Assembly (NCBI GenBank): GCA_947846985.1
Contig: CANTUZ010000001.1
Span: forward strand, 5,005,504 to 5,069,503
DNA: 64,000 nt
Source: Fratercula arctica
Taxonomy: Eukaryota > Chordata > Aves > Charadriiformes > Alcidae
Direction of reading: 5' to 3'
Positions 11,581 through 24,938 of the stretch are shown here, one piece after another. The notes beneath the pieces are model-generated. The model searched no databases. It worked only from the letters and a program-made list of their open reading frames with translations, and was not told where the DNA came from. Each line of letters opens with the position of its first letter. Positions within the stretch are counted from its first letter, which is position 1. The translations under genes and the position numbers were made by a program.

Positions 11581-12987
11581 ATTTCATGTAATAAACTGAC
11601 TCATGTGACAGTGAGAAAGCCCCCAGGCTAATGGTCTGCTCAAGGGACCACTTTGCTGCTGATAAAAAGCCCCGTGAAAGCCAACTCTACTGTGGTGAGC
11701 TCTATAAAGATCTGCCAGCCTGGCTTACAATTACCTACGTGAATTACCTTTATCCAGATGAAATACAATAAACATATTAAGGAGGCAGACAAATTGTTAG
11801 ACTCGATGGACTTCTTTTTCATATACTCACCACGTTTGTTGGTCAGCAGCATAGCTACTTTAACAGTATTTCCGCCTTATTTATTTACTATGCAACATTC
11901 AACTTAATAGCTTGTTTCTGTATCTTTGGGCCAGAGGCCAAGGCAGATGTTTGCCTGACACCAAATCCTATTAGAGGCTGCAGTAACACAATTGTGTGTT
12001 AAAGATAAATATTTTATAGCCTACACTTGCCACCAAGCATCATCATTCCCTAGGCATTTAGAGGCAACTATCTATTGGCAAAGAAAAAATAGTTATCTCG
12101 CTGGCAATTGAAGGCAGTAGCTTTCCTGGGAGTTAATAAGTACCAGGACTGCTTTCTAAGAACTGATTACACGCCATTCAGTGCAGCGTGGTTGTATGAA
12201 TTCAAATGTAACTATTTCCTTCAATAAACTCAAAGAGTTGTTCTCTCAGAAACGTGTGGGAATCGCACCGCAGTAGGAGAATTAACGCTTTAATGAATCA
12301 ATGCTGATCTCAGGTTCTGAAATGAAGGTTCAAAGAAAACGAAACTTGTTCTACCAAGGAGAATATTAAATATTAGAAGTGAAACGCTAAGAAAAGAGCA
12401 GGGTTTTTTAGGTAACCTCACTGTTTGACCTCTTCAACTAGTAGTCTACTTTGCCTCCGCACAAGAAATGGCCTCAGAATCTTTTGCTCTGGGCTGGGGA
12501 GCAGATGCATGAAGCTGCTGAGCCTGAAGTAAATTGCCACATCTTCCAATCTACCAACCCAGGGGGATACAGTATATATACTGACGGGTGTCATAAAAGG
12601 TTTTACCCTTTCCTTAGAAATGCCAACCCTCTATAGACACAGTTGCATTAATTTTAAAAACGTAAGTGAATTTAAAAAAATACTGGATGTAAAAAAAAGT
12701 ACTTTGAGGGGAATTGCTTAATGTATCACAGAAATACATATATATTTAATGTCGCACAGAAAGAAATTGTTCCTGACTGTCTGCTGACTTATTTTCTTCC
12801 TAGTCACATTCCCCTGGGTAAAGAAGATGCTTTGCTGGGAGGGAGGGAGCACACACGGAGCGGGGAAGCAGGTAGGTAGATTCCATGGTTTATATCTAAC
12901 CTTGAAATCCTCTGTGGGAGCCACATCCATGTAAAAGGAGCGCACAGCATCCCTCTCACGCTACGATGAATTACATCCCGTGGGAGA

Positions 12988-13011
12988 GGGATGGGATGGG
13001 ATGGGATGGGA
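12988..13011 (+). repeat. GGGAT pentanucleotide array
   Basis: Five GGG runs separated by AT dinucleotides (GGGATGGGATGGGATGGGAT then GGG). The spacing meets the usual G-quadruplex pattern on the plus strand, which is the template strand for TENM4. Confidence 0.9.
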
Positions 13012-13489
13012 CACCACATTATTTCACCTTATTCTCTGCTGCTGCACCAGAGCAACCACAGCAAGCCACATATTCTTTCTCCTAGACCTGCTGGTCCTGG
13101 ATAAAGCTGTCACCTACCAGCTCATTGCAATAACGTCTCTCTTTCACAAAAATGCTCCCTGTCGCTGCCCCGACTACGCTAGCAATAATTTTAATAGGAA
13201 GTCAGGCAGTATACCATGAAAGGCAAAGAAGGTTCTGAAGATCTGTGAACACATTTAATTTACTTTCCAGTTGCAGAGCTTGCAGTCTTGTTTATTTTTC
13301 AAAGAAATGATGCTACTCGATTGAATTTCACTGCAGGGTAGGTTGGATTCTAAGCCTAGAGAACTGTCACCTGCCCTTGTAATTGTGATAACAATGCCAA
13401 GGGAGACGCAGAGGTGAGAGGGGATAAAACAGGTTTCAGATTTCTCGAAATATCAGACTTGACGTTATGAGCCACAAAAAAGAAAAGGG

Positions 13490-13507
13490 AAAAAAAAAAA
13501 AAAAAAA
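13490..13507 (+). repeat. A18 homopolymer
   Basis: A run of 18 A after an A-rich lead-in (AAAAAAGAAAAGGG). Confidence 0.9.
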
Positions 13508-14749
13508 GCCCTGGAAACAAAGGCAATGTGGAAACGCCGGGTCTGGTATTCTCTTGCTCCTCCTCTGCCTTTCTCAGCTGAAGTTTGAAACCACTGATTC
13601 CTTCTTATGGTACATCCTCACCTGCTGAGATTTCAATTTTGCTGCTTCATTTGTGTTTTATAAGGCTTTTACATTTCTAGCTCAAGTAATCCACACCTGG
13701 CAGCCAGGGATGTGAAAGTCTTGACAGCATCATGGAAACTCAGTCATTATTTCTGAGTGCTCTTTCACAGTTTCCTCTTCTGTAGGGCACCTAGTGTGAT
13801 GCTGATACTGCTAATGCCACTTGATGTTCTGCCAGATTTTGATTTTTTTTCTCTTTTTCTGAAGGCTGGGAGGTCTGTTTTAATTAAAGACCCGTGTCTA
13901 TAACCCTCTTTGCTCTCATATCCCCAGTGGAGCTCCAACCTTCACATGCAGGTATCAGGATGCTAAATTAGGAGAAGGGCAACAGGCAGGCAGTCCTTTA
14001 AACAACTGCTTAAATCTCTCCTGATTCTGCAGAGTCAGAGTGAAGTACAGCAATCACAGTATCCAACTGCGTGTTATTCTCCCCCAACTCTTTTTCCATA
14101 AGAACTTTCAAAACCAAAGCCGTTTGCAGTGGCAGATCCTCCACATCTCCATCGGTGGAGACTGCAAATACTTGCCCCAGCCAGCAGTGACTCTAGAGGC
14201 TGGAGCATTTTAAAAGGTGATGGTGAAGCACACAAGGTTTGGCGTACAGGATCACTTTGGGTTGTTTATTGAAACCATCAAGAGCTGCTGAATTTGCCAA
14301 ATTTGACAGTACATCATGTGAGCACATTTTCCCTTGAGATGTCTGTACTTTTGCTTCTACGGCTGGCTTGAGATACCTCTCGAGGTACTCGGGTGGCTCT
14401 CACCGCAATAATGTCGGTCTCTCTCAAACTGTGTCAAGCACATTCAACTCCAAGCCCAGCTGGAAACACTACAAACCCAGCTTTTTGGTGCCCTATTTTT
14501 GAACTTCTGTGCTACAGAAACAAGGACCAAGTGGGAATAGTTTGGGGAGTAAATAAAGAAGAGAACAAGCCCGACCATTTCAGAAGTTTATGCCACATTT
14601 GGTCTGAATTTGGTTTGCCCTTTGAGAGCGAGCTTTATCTCCCTGATTCATTCCTTTCGCTTACTTCATCCTTTTTAAGAAGAATTTTTTTCAGTGCAGA
14701 ATGCCTTATAATCTAAAGCTATCAGATGGTTGAAAGCATAAGGTATAAT

Positions 14750-14840
14750 GGGATTTCAAAAGCACTTGGGCACTCGTCTATGTATGCCACCATTTAAGTT
14801 AATGGTAAAATCTCCTTTGACTTCACCGGGACCAGAACGA
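14750..14840 (+). repeat. Ancient amniote repeat remnant (TTTGACTTCA motif)
   Basis: TTTCAAAAGCACTTGGGCAC then ATTTAAGTTAATGGTAAAAT and CTTTGACTTCACCGGGACCA match the pattern of an old repeat with complementary TCAATGG cores. Confidence 0.45.
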
Positions 14841-17800
14841 AGGCAACGTTTAGAAAATCCTGCTAATGTATTTCTGCTGTTCATCGGGATATACAAGGAA
14901 TGCTGTTTTCTTCCCTGAGAATGTGAGCAATGCTAAAAGCATGAAAGGGTCTATGAAATACAGTTCTTAAGGAATCGTCCATTGACCATCTGAAAAACCC
15001 CTCTGTTCTAAATCACTTGAAATGTGATCACAGGTTGGAAGCAAGCTGGGAAAAAAAAAAATCGGTGAATGATTTTAAACAAAGAGTAGCTGTGGGCTGA
15101 AGCCTTCTTCTTCCTTCAACAATGCAGCTTCTAAGCACAATAACACTTCAATCCCAGGCTTGGAACATACATACGACAAGGCTGTGGAGATCTAGAAAGA
15201 CACCTTGCGAATGTTTCTTTTCTTCCTAGTTTTCCTTTTTTGCAGGTGGAATATTTTTAAATCTGAACTTTGTTCCCGTAAATGAACCTCTCATATCCCA
15301 AATTTGCCCAAGGGACTGCAAAGAAATTTTTTTTGTTGTTGTTCCTTCCCACTCTCATAAATTGTTACAAACTAATACAGGAAACAACAATTATTCAGCC
15401 TTCAGGGTTCAACTTCTGGAGCTGCACTAGCAAGCGGGAAGTTACTTCACGTTCAGTATATCACAATTTCTGCTCTTGTAGCTCAAGGCAAGGCTAAAGC
15501 TGGCCTCGACTTTCATTTTAAATGATGTTGTAAGTTGGTGTATTCTGGGGGAAAAAAACCCAAACCATTCTTGCATACACACACGGGGAGGGCCTCAAAT
15601 GTGATCTCATTTGGTCAAACAAATGCCATGAAACCTTGGTGATGTTCTACTTTTGGGTGCATTAAAGATTAAGTTTCATTTTACATAAATTCTTTAGCAA
15701 ATATATCCAGCTGGATAAATACGGATGCACCGGCTGGAATGACTGATGTCTGAGGTGCAGTCAGGTAGGTGCCTGGTGCTGGGGACACGCTCTCGAGTAT
15801 GATGCCTGGTCTACAGCCACTGCTACAGAAGGACCCGAGTCTCCTCTAGGTTTTACATCAGATCTGCCCCCCTCTAGAGATGCCCTCAGTTCCCTGGGGC
15901 ATCTCAGGTGCTGATAGATGCTTGTGCTCACGCCACGGCATTAAGCTCTCAGTGGTCTTTGATCAGGGCCAGAGAAAAAGCAGAACTCGCGGCTCCGTTT
16001 CTGCCTCTAGCAGACTCATTGCACAAACCTTGGCCAAATCAGGTTCCTTCTCAGAGCCTCCAGTAGCCCTCTAGAAATCAGATTACCAGAATTCGTTTAA
16101 CTTTTTCTGAGACAGTTGTAGCACTTAGATAAAGAAATCAGTCACACATCCAATACACAGATCAGCCATTATAATTTAAAAAGTCAACATACGCCAGGAG
16201 TTATTGTACCGACTGTGCCCTTCTCATCCCACCCCATGCGACAGTGGGGATTGGTCCAGTAACTCCTGAGGCGCTGATGTTCTTGGCTTCTGTTCCCTTT
16301 TGTGGTCTTACATGCAAGTACACACACTTTAATGCAGCCTTTAGAAAAATGAAGTCTTAAAAATTCCATTGTTCTAGTAGAGAAAGGGTTCTCCTTTTAT
16401 TTGCGAAAGTGGACGAGTAACTCCCACAACCTTATTTCTGTGCTTTAGCAGGGGAGCATTCATGGAAAGAAAAGCCTGCCCAGAGCTGTTCCAGCAGCTC
16501 GGTAATACGACACAGGAATAAAACAAGCTGTGCTTACATTAGCCTGCAGTCTGGGGTGCACGGAAAGAGCTATATACAAAAGTGTAAAAACGAAAACCAT
16601 ATGCACTGTTTTACACATTTCTCCAGAAACCCTGCGACAGCACTATGTGCCATGTTATTAAGGCAGAATTCTGCTGTTCTGGAAAAAAAAAAACAAACCC
16701 AAAAAAAACCCCCCAAAAAACTGAACTGAAAAAACGGGACAGAAATAACAGAATGAAAGAAAAAGGCTTTAACTTCAGTATTAAATAAACCTTTTCTTGA
16801 CCCTAAAACTAAAGTAATTACCCCAATCAATAAACCTTTTGTACAAGCTCTGTCAGATCAAGAGAACTTGCCTGCCTGCAACCAGCACGCTGACAGGCAA
16901 GTTCAAGGCTACCAGCCCATGCAAGTACAGATGGAGGCAAAGGTTTTCAAAAAGACAAATCTACCTTCATTTTTCTACCACTTTAAAGCATGATCAAAAC
17001 CAGGCAAAATCTGGATCATTAAAGACATTCAGAACTCTAACTTCTACTGAGATGAACACTTATTGGCATCCAAGCAAACTTCACAAACACGCTGACTTTC
17101 TTTTGTGCAACAATATAAATGAAAATATGTATCTGCTTGTCTATTTTTCCCACCCCAATTATCACTTGTAATCATAAGAGCTATGGAAAGAGGAGTGCAC
17201 ATATACGAACCAAAATTAAAAAAAAAAAAATAATAAACAAACCAAGGAAAAGCTCAGGTGTAACATTAAATAAACTATTCCATCTCTGTTTTAAAGCTAA
17301 GCTAGCTTTACACACTGTCATTTCCTACTGCTAGTTTTTACTCATGGAGCATCAACGAAGAGACACGCTCTGTATGGAAAGAGCAGCTGTGGAAGTTTTT
17401 ACAGCCAAGCATCTGACCTTTAGAGGCTTTTTATTATTTAATTATCTTTGAGATGTGTCCCTAATTTCCCCTTTATTAGAGATGCCTTACGTCTTCAAAA
17501 GAAAAATCCTGAAATAATAATTTTGCCTGCCATCACGTCTTGAGAAGCAGGGCTTTTATGTAAGAATTGTTGCAGACACTTGCAGAGAGAAAAAAGGTCA
17601 TCACAAATAACACGTTGGTTTGAAACGATTCTTCTGACTTCAGGTTTCTTGGAAGTGCTGCAGCTCCAGCAGGCACGGTGTGCCGTAGGATAGCGTACAA
17701 ACATTACTGAATGAAGCTGAAGGGGACTTAAGAACCAGGAGCAATGGTTCATCTGTTAGGAGTCATCCGAAAAGGCAGACAGGGAGATAAACTCCAGCAC

Positions 17801-18302
17801 TGGGACACACTCGTCCCCTTGTCTCACTTCACTGGGAAATGAGACTGTTCATCAGTTTTGAGGAAAAAGGTGAAAAGACTTAAGGAGGCACTGATGAAGG
17901 TATTGTTGACTCCTAGGTGCTGAAGTGTTACGGGCCGTATCACTATCCATCTAAAAACATCATCACTGTTTCACCAAGAATAGCAAACAAAAAACCCTTG
18001 GGCACGGGGAGTGCAAAGTAATATGGAGAGTTTCATCTCCACACAGCCGTCCTTCCATTTCCAGATGAAGGCTCAGGCTATGTTTGCTTTTTATTAAGCC
18101 CTATAAAGCAACCAGATTAGACTTACACATAGGCTGGACGAAAAAGTGAAATCTCACCAAGCGCACGACTACACCTGCTTGGAGAGGGGAATTCTTGCAG
18201 CTCATAGGAAGCTCAGGCAGAGGGACTTCACCCCACATTTCTGTCCCCCCAGATGATACCCCACCTATGTGACTGGGCTGGATTTGGCTAGGATGGAGAT
18301 CC

Positions 18303-18850
18303 CTCTGCTCTGCCCTGCTGAGGCTGCACCTGGAGTACTGTGTCCAGTTCTGGGCTCCCTGGTTCAAGAAGGACAGGGAACTGCTGGAGAGGCGACAGCA
18401 AAGGGCTACCAAAATGATGAGGGGACTGGAACATCTCTCTTATGAAGAAAGGCTGAGGGATCTGGGTCTCTTCAGTCTGGAAAAAAAGACGACTGAGGGG
18501 GGATCTTATCAACACTTATAAACACTTCAAGGGTGGGTGTCAGGAGGATGGGGCCAGGCTCTTTTCAGTGGTGCCCAGGGACAGGACAAGAGGTAACGGG
18601 CACAAACTTGAACATGGGAAGTTCCACCTAAACATGAGGAGGAACTTCTTTCCTGTGAGGGTGGCAGAGCCCTGGCACAGGCTGCCCAGAGAGGTGGTGG
18701 AGTCTCCGTCTCTGGAGACAGTCAAAACCCGCCTGGACGCGTTCCTGTGCAACCTGCTCTGGGTGACCCTGCTCTGGCAGGGGCTTGGACTAGTTGATCT
18801 CCAGAGGTCCCTTCCAACCCCTGCCATTCTGTGATTTTGTGATTCTGTGA
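18303..18850 (+). mobile_element. CR1 LINE 3' fragment
   Basis: Begins in coding sequence (CACCTGGAGTACTGTGTCCA; protein L-E-Y-C-V-Q-F-W), passes the S-L-E-K region and the 3' UTR block ATGATCTCCAGAGGTCCC-type motif, and ends ATTCTGTGATTTTGTGATTC. It is antisense to TENM4. Confidence 0.95.
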
Positions 18851-21800
18851 GATGGCAATCTCTTGTCGTCTTGCCATCATTCTGCATGGACTAATTCAAT
18901 TCTCAACAAAGGACCTTAACTCCTGTGGCCAGCTGGATGTTTAGTGGAAGGCACCTTGTAGTGCTGCAGCTAAACCTGGACTTACTCTGTGGATAAGTGT
19001 AAGTTTTCAATCAAGCAGACCCATCAACCTAATGTTATCCAGGAGACCAAATTCACAAGACAAAAAAACCCCTAACACAGCCTAGCAGGGACTCATAAAT
19101 GCCCTTTTTGCCTCCAACCTGAATTGAGTGACTGTGTCTTTTCTAAGTATTACCTGACTGAGACCTACAACCTTTAATGCGCTCAGAGAAGCTGGGTAAG
19201 AGCAGAAACCAAGAAACAAAGCATCAAAAAGAGGGAGCAGCAACAAGAGGGTAATCAAAAAAGGCACTGACCATCTGATAGAGTGTCTGTCAAGCAAGGG
19301 CTTGTAATGGGACACACAGAGCTGGAGGCAAAAAACTATTTGCAGAGCATGCAAAGCTCTGCTGTTATTTTGCCGGAGAGAGATCAATAACATCAAAAGC
19401 GGAGTTGTGATTTTCCTCCCTGCCATGGTTCTCATATGCTGCTATATTTCTTCTGTGCAGAGCAAGAAAAAAGTTGTGAGTCTGGGAAGGAAAAGGCTAC
19501 TAATTAATTATCTCTAGAGGGTTACCACAAGGTGGAAGTGCTCCGAAGTCCCTCTGTGAAGTAGGGGAAGGGCAAAGACGACCATATTCATAGGGGAGAA
19601 CTACACTTGTAGTAACTGAGCACTTCCATGGAGCAGCTGGAGTCCCATTTACAGTTAAAGGGACAGTTAAAAGTTTAGCAAAATACTTGTTAAACTTTCA
19701 GCCTCTTTTGCTGGGTATAGCCTAAGGAGAAGTTCAGAAAAGGGTAGTTGGGACATTAAAACCCCTTTTCCTCACTCAGAGTCCTGAAGATCTAATCATA
19801 CATGGGGGAGTTTTAACTCAAGCAACTCAGGCATTAAGGAGCTAAAAGAAAGTGTACGCCAGAAAAGATGCCACCCCATGTTAGCCTGCACACCATCCTG
19901 ACTCCTCAATATTTACATGAAACCAATTTAGACTTTTCCAGACATTAGCAAAGCAAGTGTAAATAAGGTGAATGGCTCTGAGACTGCAAGTGGATCACAC
20001 TTATGCATCTCCTCTGAATTGGAAGTGGATAGAATTTAAGTTAGCCTACACACAAGCAGCAAAAGTAAGAGGTGCAAATCTGAGCTATTCAGGCTGTTCT
20101 TTTTCCCTTTGCTAAGAACAAGCATTTCCACTCAGAGCTAAGGAAGAGTCATTCTTATCACCTCTCACACAAGGAGTTCATAGTCCCACGCTTGCCTCTG
20201 TGCCCTGTAATTTCTTGTTTTCTCTCTAAGCTCAGTCTACTGCAAAGTGCTCCTCTGTTAGTATCCTCCTTGTGCGTGAACTGCTGTCCCGGGGACTGGA
20301 TGGGGGTGGGTTATATTTTAGGCCATTGCAGGAAGGGAACTTGCCTTTTGATGTATATTGCGAAGTGCTGTATGTGCCGGCAGCCCCTTATAAATAACAC
20401 CTCCGGCTCACTTTGCACTTTGATGGAGGAAAAGTACTTACAGTAGTTTTCTTTATGGGTGGTGGAGGGGGCAGGAGGAACAACGGTCCTTTACTTAAAC
20501 TTAAGCCTTGTCTCTCGCAGAAGATATAAGCGAGATAAAACCTGGCATCCTACCATGGGCGTTCTACATGTGTTCCCTGTTGCTTGTTGGGTGACATGCT
20601 GGTAAACAGAGATGCTCTCCTCTCACAGACAGCTCATTTTGCTTTCCCTTTTGATTTCTCAGTGGCCCTGTGCAGCCAAGCTTGCCTGAGCTCAGCAGTA
20701 ACAGCTGCTGGAAGACGCTTTCTCTCTGACTGTGGATGCTGTTTTCAGCCTTTCAGATGTTTCTTCCTTCCATTGAGCACATTTTTGGCCAACATCTCTG
20801 TCTCAGATGTGCTCATTCCAGCTGACTCCTCAGCCTACTATTTTGCTCCACTTACACAAGATTGCTCTGAATAAATCACCATTATCAAGCAGAGGTGAAT
20901 CCACAAGGCACTTTCCAGAGAAGTGTTTCTAGTAGAAATTTCAGAAAGTGCCACCAATGTAATTTACAGAAAGGTTAATTTATTATTGAGAGACCTTGAT
21001 TGTCCATTCCTTTATAACGTCTTGCATTGTAATTCAGAGGAATGGGATATAAAGATGCTATTAAAAGATGAAAACTTTCCCAGAATAATCTTTTATTTTC
21101 CCCTCCACATGAATTGCCTGTATTATGCAGACGTATAAGCTCTGACAGGCATAACGATGCTGTATTTTCCCCAGGTTTACGTGCAGTGGAATGGAACAGG
21201 CACACGATTTGACACCACCTAACTCTTTAGTACAGATGATTCCACATCCTTTTAGAAAACAGGCTAAACTGCCATCTCCTGCCCTCAAAATCAGCGCTAA
21301 TATTCCTGAGTGGATTTAGTTATAGCTATATCCAGGTTCCAAAACTGTATGATGGACAGCCTCACAATTTAGGAAATTAACTGTCTGTTATCAAAGCGGG
21401 AATACAGATGCTTTTTTTCCCATTTTTGTCCAGTTTTCTCTAGAATAATGGAGGCTAAATCATTCCAGACAAGTGCTGCACAGTAATTGCAGCTGATATC
21501 GTCATACAGAGCCTGCGATGATTTTATTGGGTCTGAAAAGCTCAACCTGTTGGAACACAGCAGATGATACACTGGGAAAATGAGCACCCTTTCCATTCAA
21601 CATTTTTACGGCTGGAGTAAAAGCGATGGTCCTTTCCTCAGGTGAGCCCTCACTCACAGGGAGGGGTTGCCTGAGGAATGACTGCACGGTTTGGCTTTAT
21701 GAACTTATTGTTGTGATCACCATTATCAATTTTGTGCTTTCGACTATTATCCGTGATTATTAATTAATGCTTAATGCAGTTTCCCAGCAGTTTTATCAAC

Positions 21801-22373
21801 TTCGCAGCATCTCTGGGGAAATGTCCTTCTCCACAGTTTTACACAGTGGGCAGCTTGAAGCATGAGCCTGGGCTGGGTCGGAATTAGCACATCAATCAGA
21901 ATTCCAGAGTTCCAGGCTGCTTGTCCTCTTCTCAGATCACCGGATCCTACTTCTTCCTGCAGCTATACTTTTCAAACACACTCTCCCTGTAAGCACCGTG
22001 TCTGTGCAATAATAAAGGGAGATTTTTCTATATGCTCCTGCCACAAAAATCAAATTAAAATGGCAGCTTGCCTCTGACAGTCAACACAACTCCTCTGCAG
22101 GTTCCTCACCCCACACAGAAAGATCTAAGGTTCCCATCACGTGTGACTTGATTTATTTGTTTGGCATGGCAATTTTACACCCTGTTTCATAAACACTGTG
22201 TCAGGTTGCTGTATCCTCTTTACTCTGGCACCGACAAAAATTATAACACTACAGTACTATAGTATTTATAGACTTAAAAGCTAGCAACCATGTCTTGCCA
22301 GACCTCATGAATACACTAGAAAGGTTCTGAAGCATTACAGTACATTTACACAGAACACCTGCCTTGATTTATC

Positions 22374-22392
22374 TTTTTTTTTTTTTTTTTTT
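22374..22392 (+). repeat. T19 homopolymer
   Basis: A run of 19 T in intron sequence, about 250 bases before the paired CR1 copies. Confidence 0.9.
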
Positions 22393-22640
22393 AAATAAGC
22401 TGTTGAAATCTAGGCTAAGAAAGGTACCAAGTTGTTAAGGCTATTACATTTTTTTATGGTACTTATAAAAGTGCTGCACTTCTCTGGCCAAATTCTAGCC
22501 AAGAAGTCACATCTTCCTATCTAAAATTTTTACTTATCTCAAGTGAGTTTCAAAGTGTACAGCTCGTACCTAAACAGTTTCCTGTACACTGGAGCTTTGT
22601 GTTGCTATACAGCTGCCAGTGGGCAACCTGATTCCCACAT

Positions 22641-22840
22641 ACAGAATCATAGAATGGTTTCCGTTGGAAGGGACCTTAAAGATCACCTAGTTCCAACCCC
22701 CTGCCCTGGGCAGGGACACCTCCCACTAGACCAGGTTGCTCCAAGCCCCATCCAACCTGGCCTTGAACACCTCCAGGGATGAGGCAGCCACAGCTTCTCT
22801 GGGCAACCTGCGCCAGGGGCTCACCGCCCTCACAGCAAAG
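22641..22840 (-). mobile_element. CR1 LINE 3' fragment, abutting another CR1
   Basis: Starts AGAATCATAGAATGGTTTCC and carries TTGGAAGGGACCTTAAAGAT and the Cys- and Pro-coding-like CCTGCCCTGGGCAGGGACAC block. It breaks off at CACAGCAAAG, directly against the tail of the next CR1 copy. Confidence 0.94.
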
Positions 22841-23070
22841 AATCATAGAATGTGTTGGGTTGGAAGGGACCTCTAAAGGCCATCTAGTCCAACCCCCCTG
22901 CAGGAAGCAGGGACATCTTTAACTAGATCAGGTTGCTCAGAGCCTCATCCAGCCTGGCCTTGAATGTCTCCAGGGATGGGGCCTCCACCACCTCTCTGGG
23001 CAACCTGTTCCAGTCTCTCATTGCTGCAAGGGCCAAGCTCTCTCTTGTATAGCAAAAGAAAACTTCCTTG
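22841..23070 (-). mobile_element. CR1 LINE 3' fragment, second subfamily
   Basis: Begins AATCATAGAATGTGTTGGGT and carries GGGACCTCTAAAGGCCATCT, which differs from its neighbour (CTTAAAGATCACC), so it belongs to another CR1 subfamily. It has the CTCTGGGCAACCTGTTCCAG block. Confidence 0.93.
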
Positions 23071-24727
23071 TGATGAAAGACAGAACGATTCAAGGTCAAA
23101 CATGGATTGTTCTGCTTATCATATGGTCATGAAGGTGCAGCAGAGTGTAAGCAAAAAAAACCAGGATTGTCTTAAAGACAGTCTGACGTGCTGCTCACCC
23201 ACACAATTCCTCTACTGTCGAAAGGCAAATTAAGAATGTTTTGTCTTTTCCTCATCACCTCATGTTACTGCAATGAGGCCAAGAGAAAAGTCTGTCTAGA
23301 ACATCACTTAGCATCACTTTGAAAACAAGAACAACTAGTGACTGTGCTTTAAAAGTGTTTTCTGCTGTGACATCCTTACTGATTTTCCTGTGATGGGAAG
23401 TTTTAAACTGGAGACATCCTCAGACAAGGAAAAAAAGTCACTTTCATAAGAATACCTCGAGGTTCTTTTGGGCAGAAGGTGGTCAGTGGAAGCAAAAACT
23501 CAAATTGCTAAGGCAAACTAAATGAAAGTAGATCTGCATTCTATAGAGCAAGACTTCAATGTCATAAGCTAACATGCAACTGTTTCTGGTGTTGCTTAAC
23601 TGTGAAAAGGATTGAACATGTGCATTTCCAGGTTTTAAATTTAAATAGCAGTGTTTCCACTTCTGCATTAAATAAACTTTAGTGCTAAAACGGAATATTG
23701 GGATCTTAATGACTTTGCTTTAATAAGACTTAAACTTTTAATTAACCTGCCAAGACAAATTACAGCCCATAGCTCTTAGGTAACTATTGCAGACAGCTGA
23801 GACTCAACACCAATGCCTCTTCTGGGAGAGGGATTAATGGCAGCTCTGGAATGAGTCTGCTTTTTTCAGCAAAGAAAAAAAGAAGTCCATTAAACAATCA
23901 CTGCGGCTAGAAGAAAGCTGAGCGCTAGCTTTATGGAGCAATCTTTAAATTACAAGCAAACGAATTTGGGTATATGAACAGTTTCAGCAGGTCAGTCAAA
24001 TTTAAAATGAAATATTATTGAATGAGAAACAGAGGAAGAATATCCAGTGTGCTCAGCTGTCAGGCAGCCCACAGGCAGCATCCTTTCCTCCTCGGACAGC
24101 AACAAATCAGTGCCTTTGCACTGACCTGGCAGCGTGCTTCACTGCCAGAGAAACCGAGAGACCTGTTTAGTTAATTTGTTCTTCTTAAGAAATCTCAGCT
24201 TCTTTCTGTTAGCAAGGAGAAACAAAGGTTCCGGTTATAGTGGCTCCTACTATCAAGCATTGCCGTACTCTTTATTGGAGTTTTAAAGCCAGTAATCTGC
24301 CTGAACTCCAGCTCGAGTAGTTTTGACAGCGCTCAAAGGCAGGACTGTCTGTCACACAAAACTGTTGCACGGTGCTGCTGTGTGCTCTTCAATCATTCCT
24401 ATACCTCTGCTCCAGAAAGAGACAAAACCCAACCAACCAACCAAAAAAACTAAATGAAAAGGAAGATCAAAGGAATAAAAGGAAGCAGGGAATTTCAAGC
24501 TTGTAATCCATCTTTGGCACTGGGTAGAATCTCGTTACGGATATAGTTACTAAAAAGGCCTACAAAATAATTACGAGATATTTATGGCCTAACAGGATTC
24601 AGCCTGTTGCTAAATACATGCATTCTCTCTGAAACCACACAAAGCTCCCCTGCAATTTGAGTATGTGCGTTAATACCTGGCCTCAAGGCATATTTAGGCG
24701 CTTAGGAACAATACAGGAAATCCTTAC

Positions 24728-24938
24728 CAATAGCAGTAGTAAGAAAAGAAACCACTTCCGATTCCTTGCCATCATTGTAGAAGGCTAAGTGCCATATTCC
24801 TGAATCTAAATACTGGATAAAGCCTGTCTCATGGCTGGACAAGGGCACAAAAGCTCGGTGTTGCCGCTGAGGTCCTTCTAAGCTTCTCGCCTCCTGTGTC
24901 AGTAGACGTCTTCCATCAAGGAGCTCGACAAAGTCAAA
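24728..24938 (-). CDS. TENM4: TENM4 exon: extracellular juxtamembrane region, second part
   Basis: The exon encodes 70 complete residues: it starts [11 protein letters not shown] at phase 0 and ends V-V-S-F-L-T-T-A-I plus the first base of the next codon. Internal blocks [11 protein letters not shown] and [10 protein letters not shown] are hallmarks of the teneurin region just before the EGF repeats. The segment around residues 21-33 ([13 protein letters not shown]) is where I would expect most species variation. The acceptor is TTTTTTATGTTTCAG and the donor GTAAGG, both strong. It joins the EGF1 exon at 5524 across a 19-kb intron; the split codon reads G|AA, Glu. Confidence 0.97.

Larger units (their letters stand above)
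5525..24727 (-). other. TENM4: TENM4 intron, 19.2 kb, before the EGF1 exon
   Basis: This large intron carries CR1 fragments at 8325-8601, 9285-9408, 10762-11506, 18303-18850, 22641-22840 and 22841-23070. It also has ancient repeat remnants near 7660 and 14775, a GGGAT array at 12988-13010 and A or T tracts at 13490 and 22374. A simple AACC-type stretch lies at 24430-24445. No additional exon of teneurin type was found; protein sequence is continuous across the junction. Confidence 0.85.
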
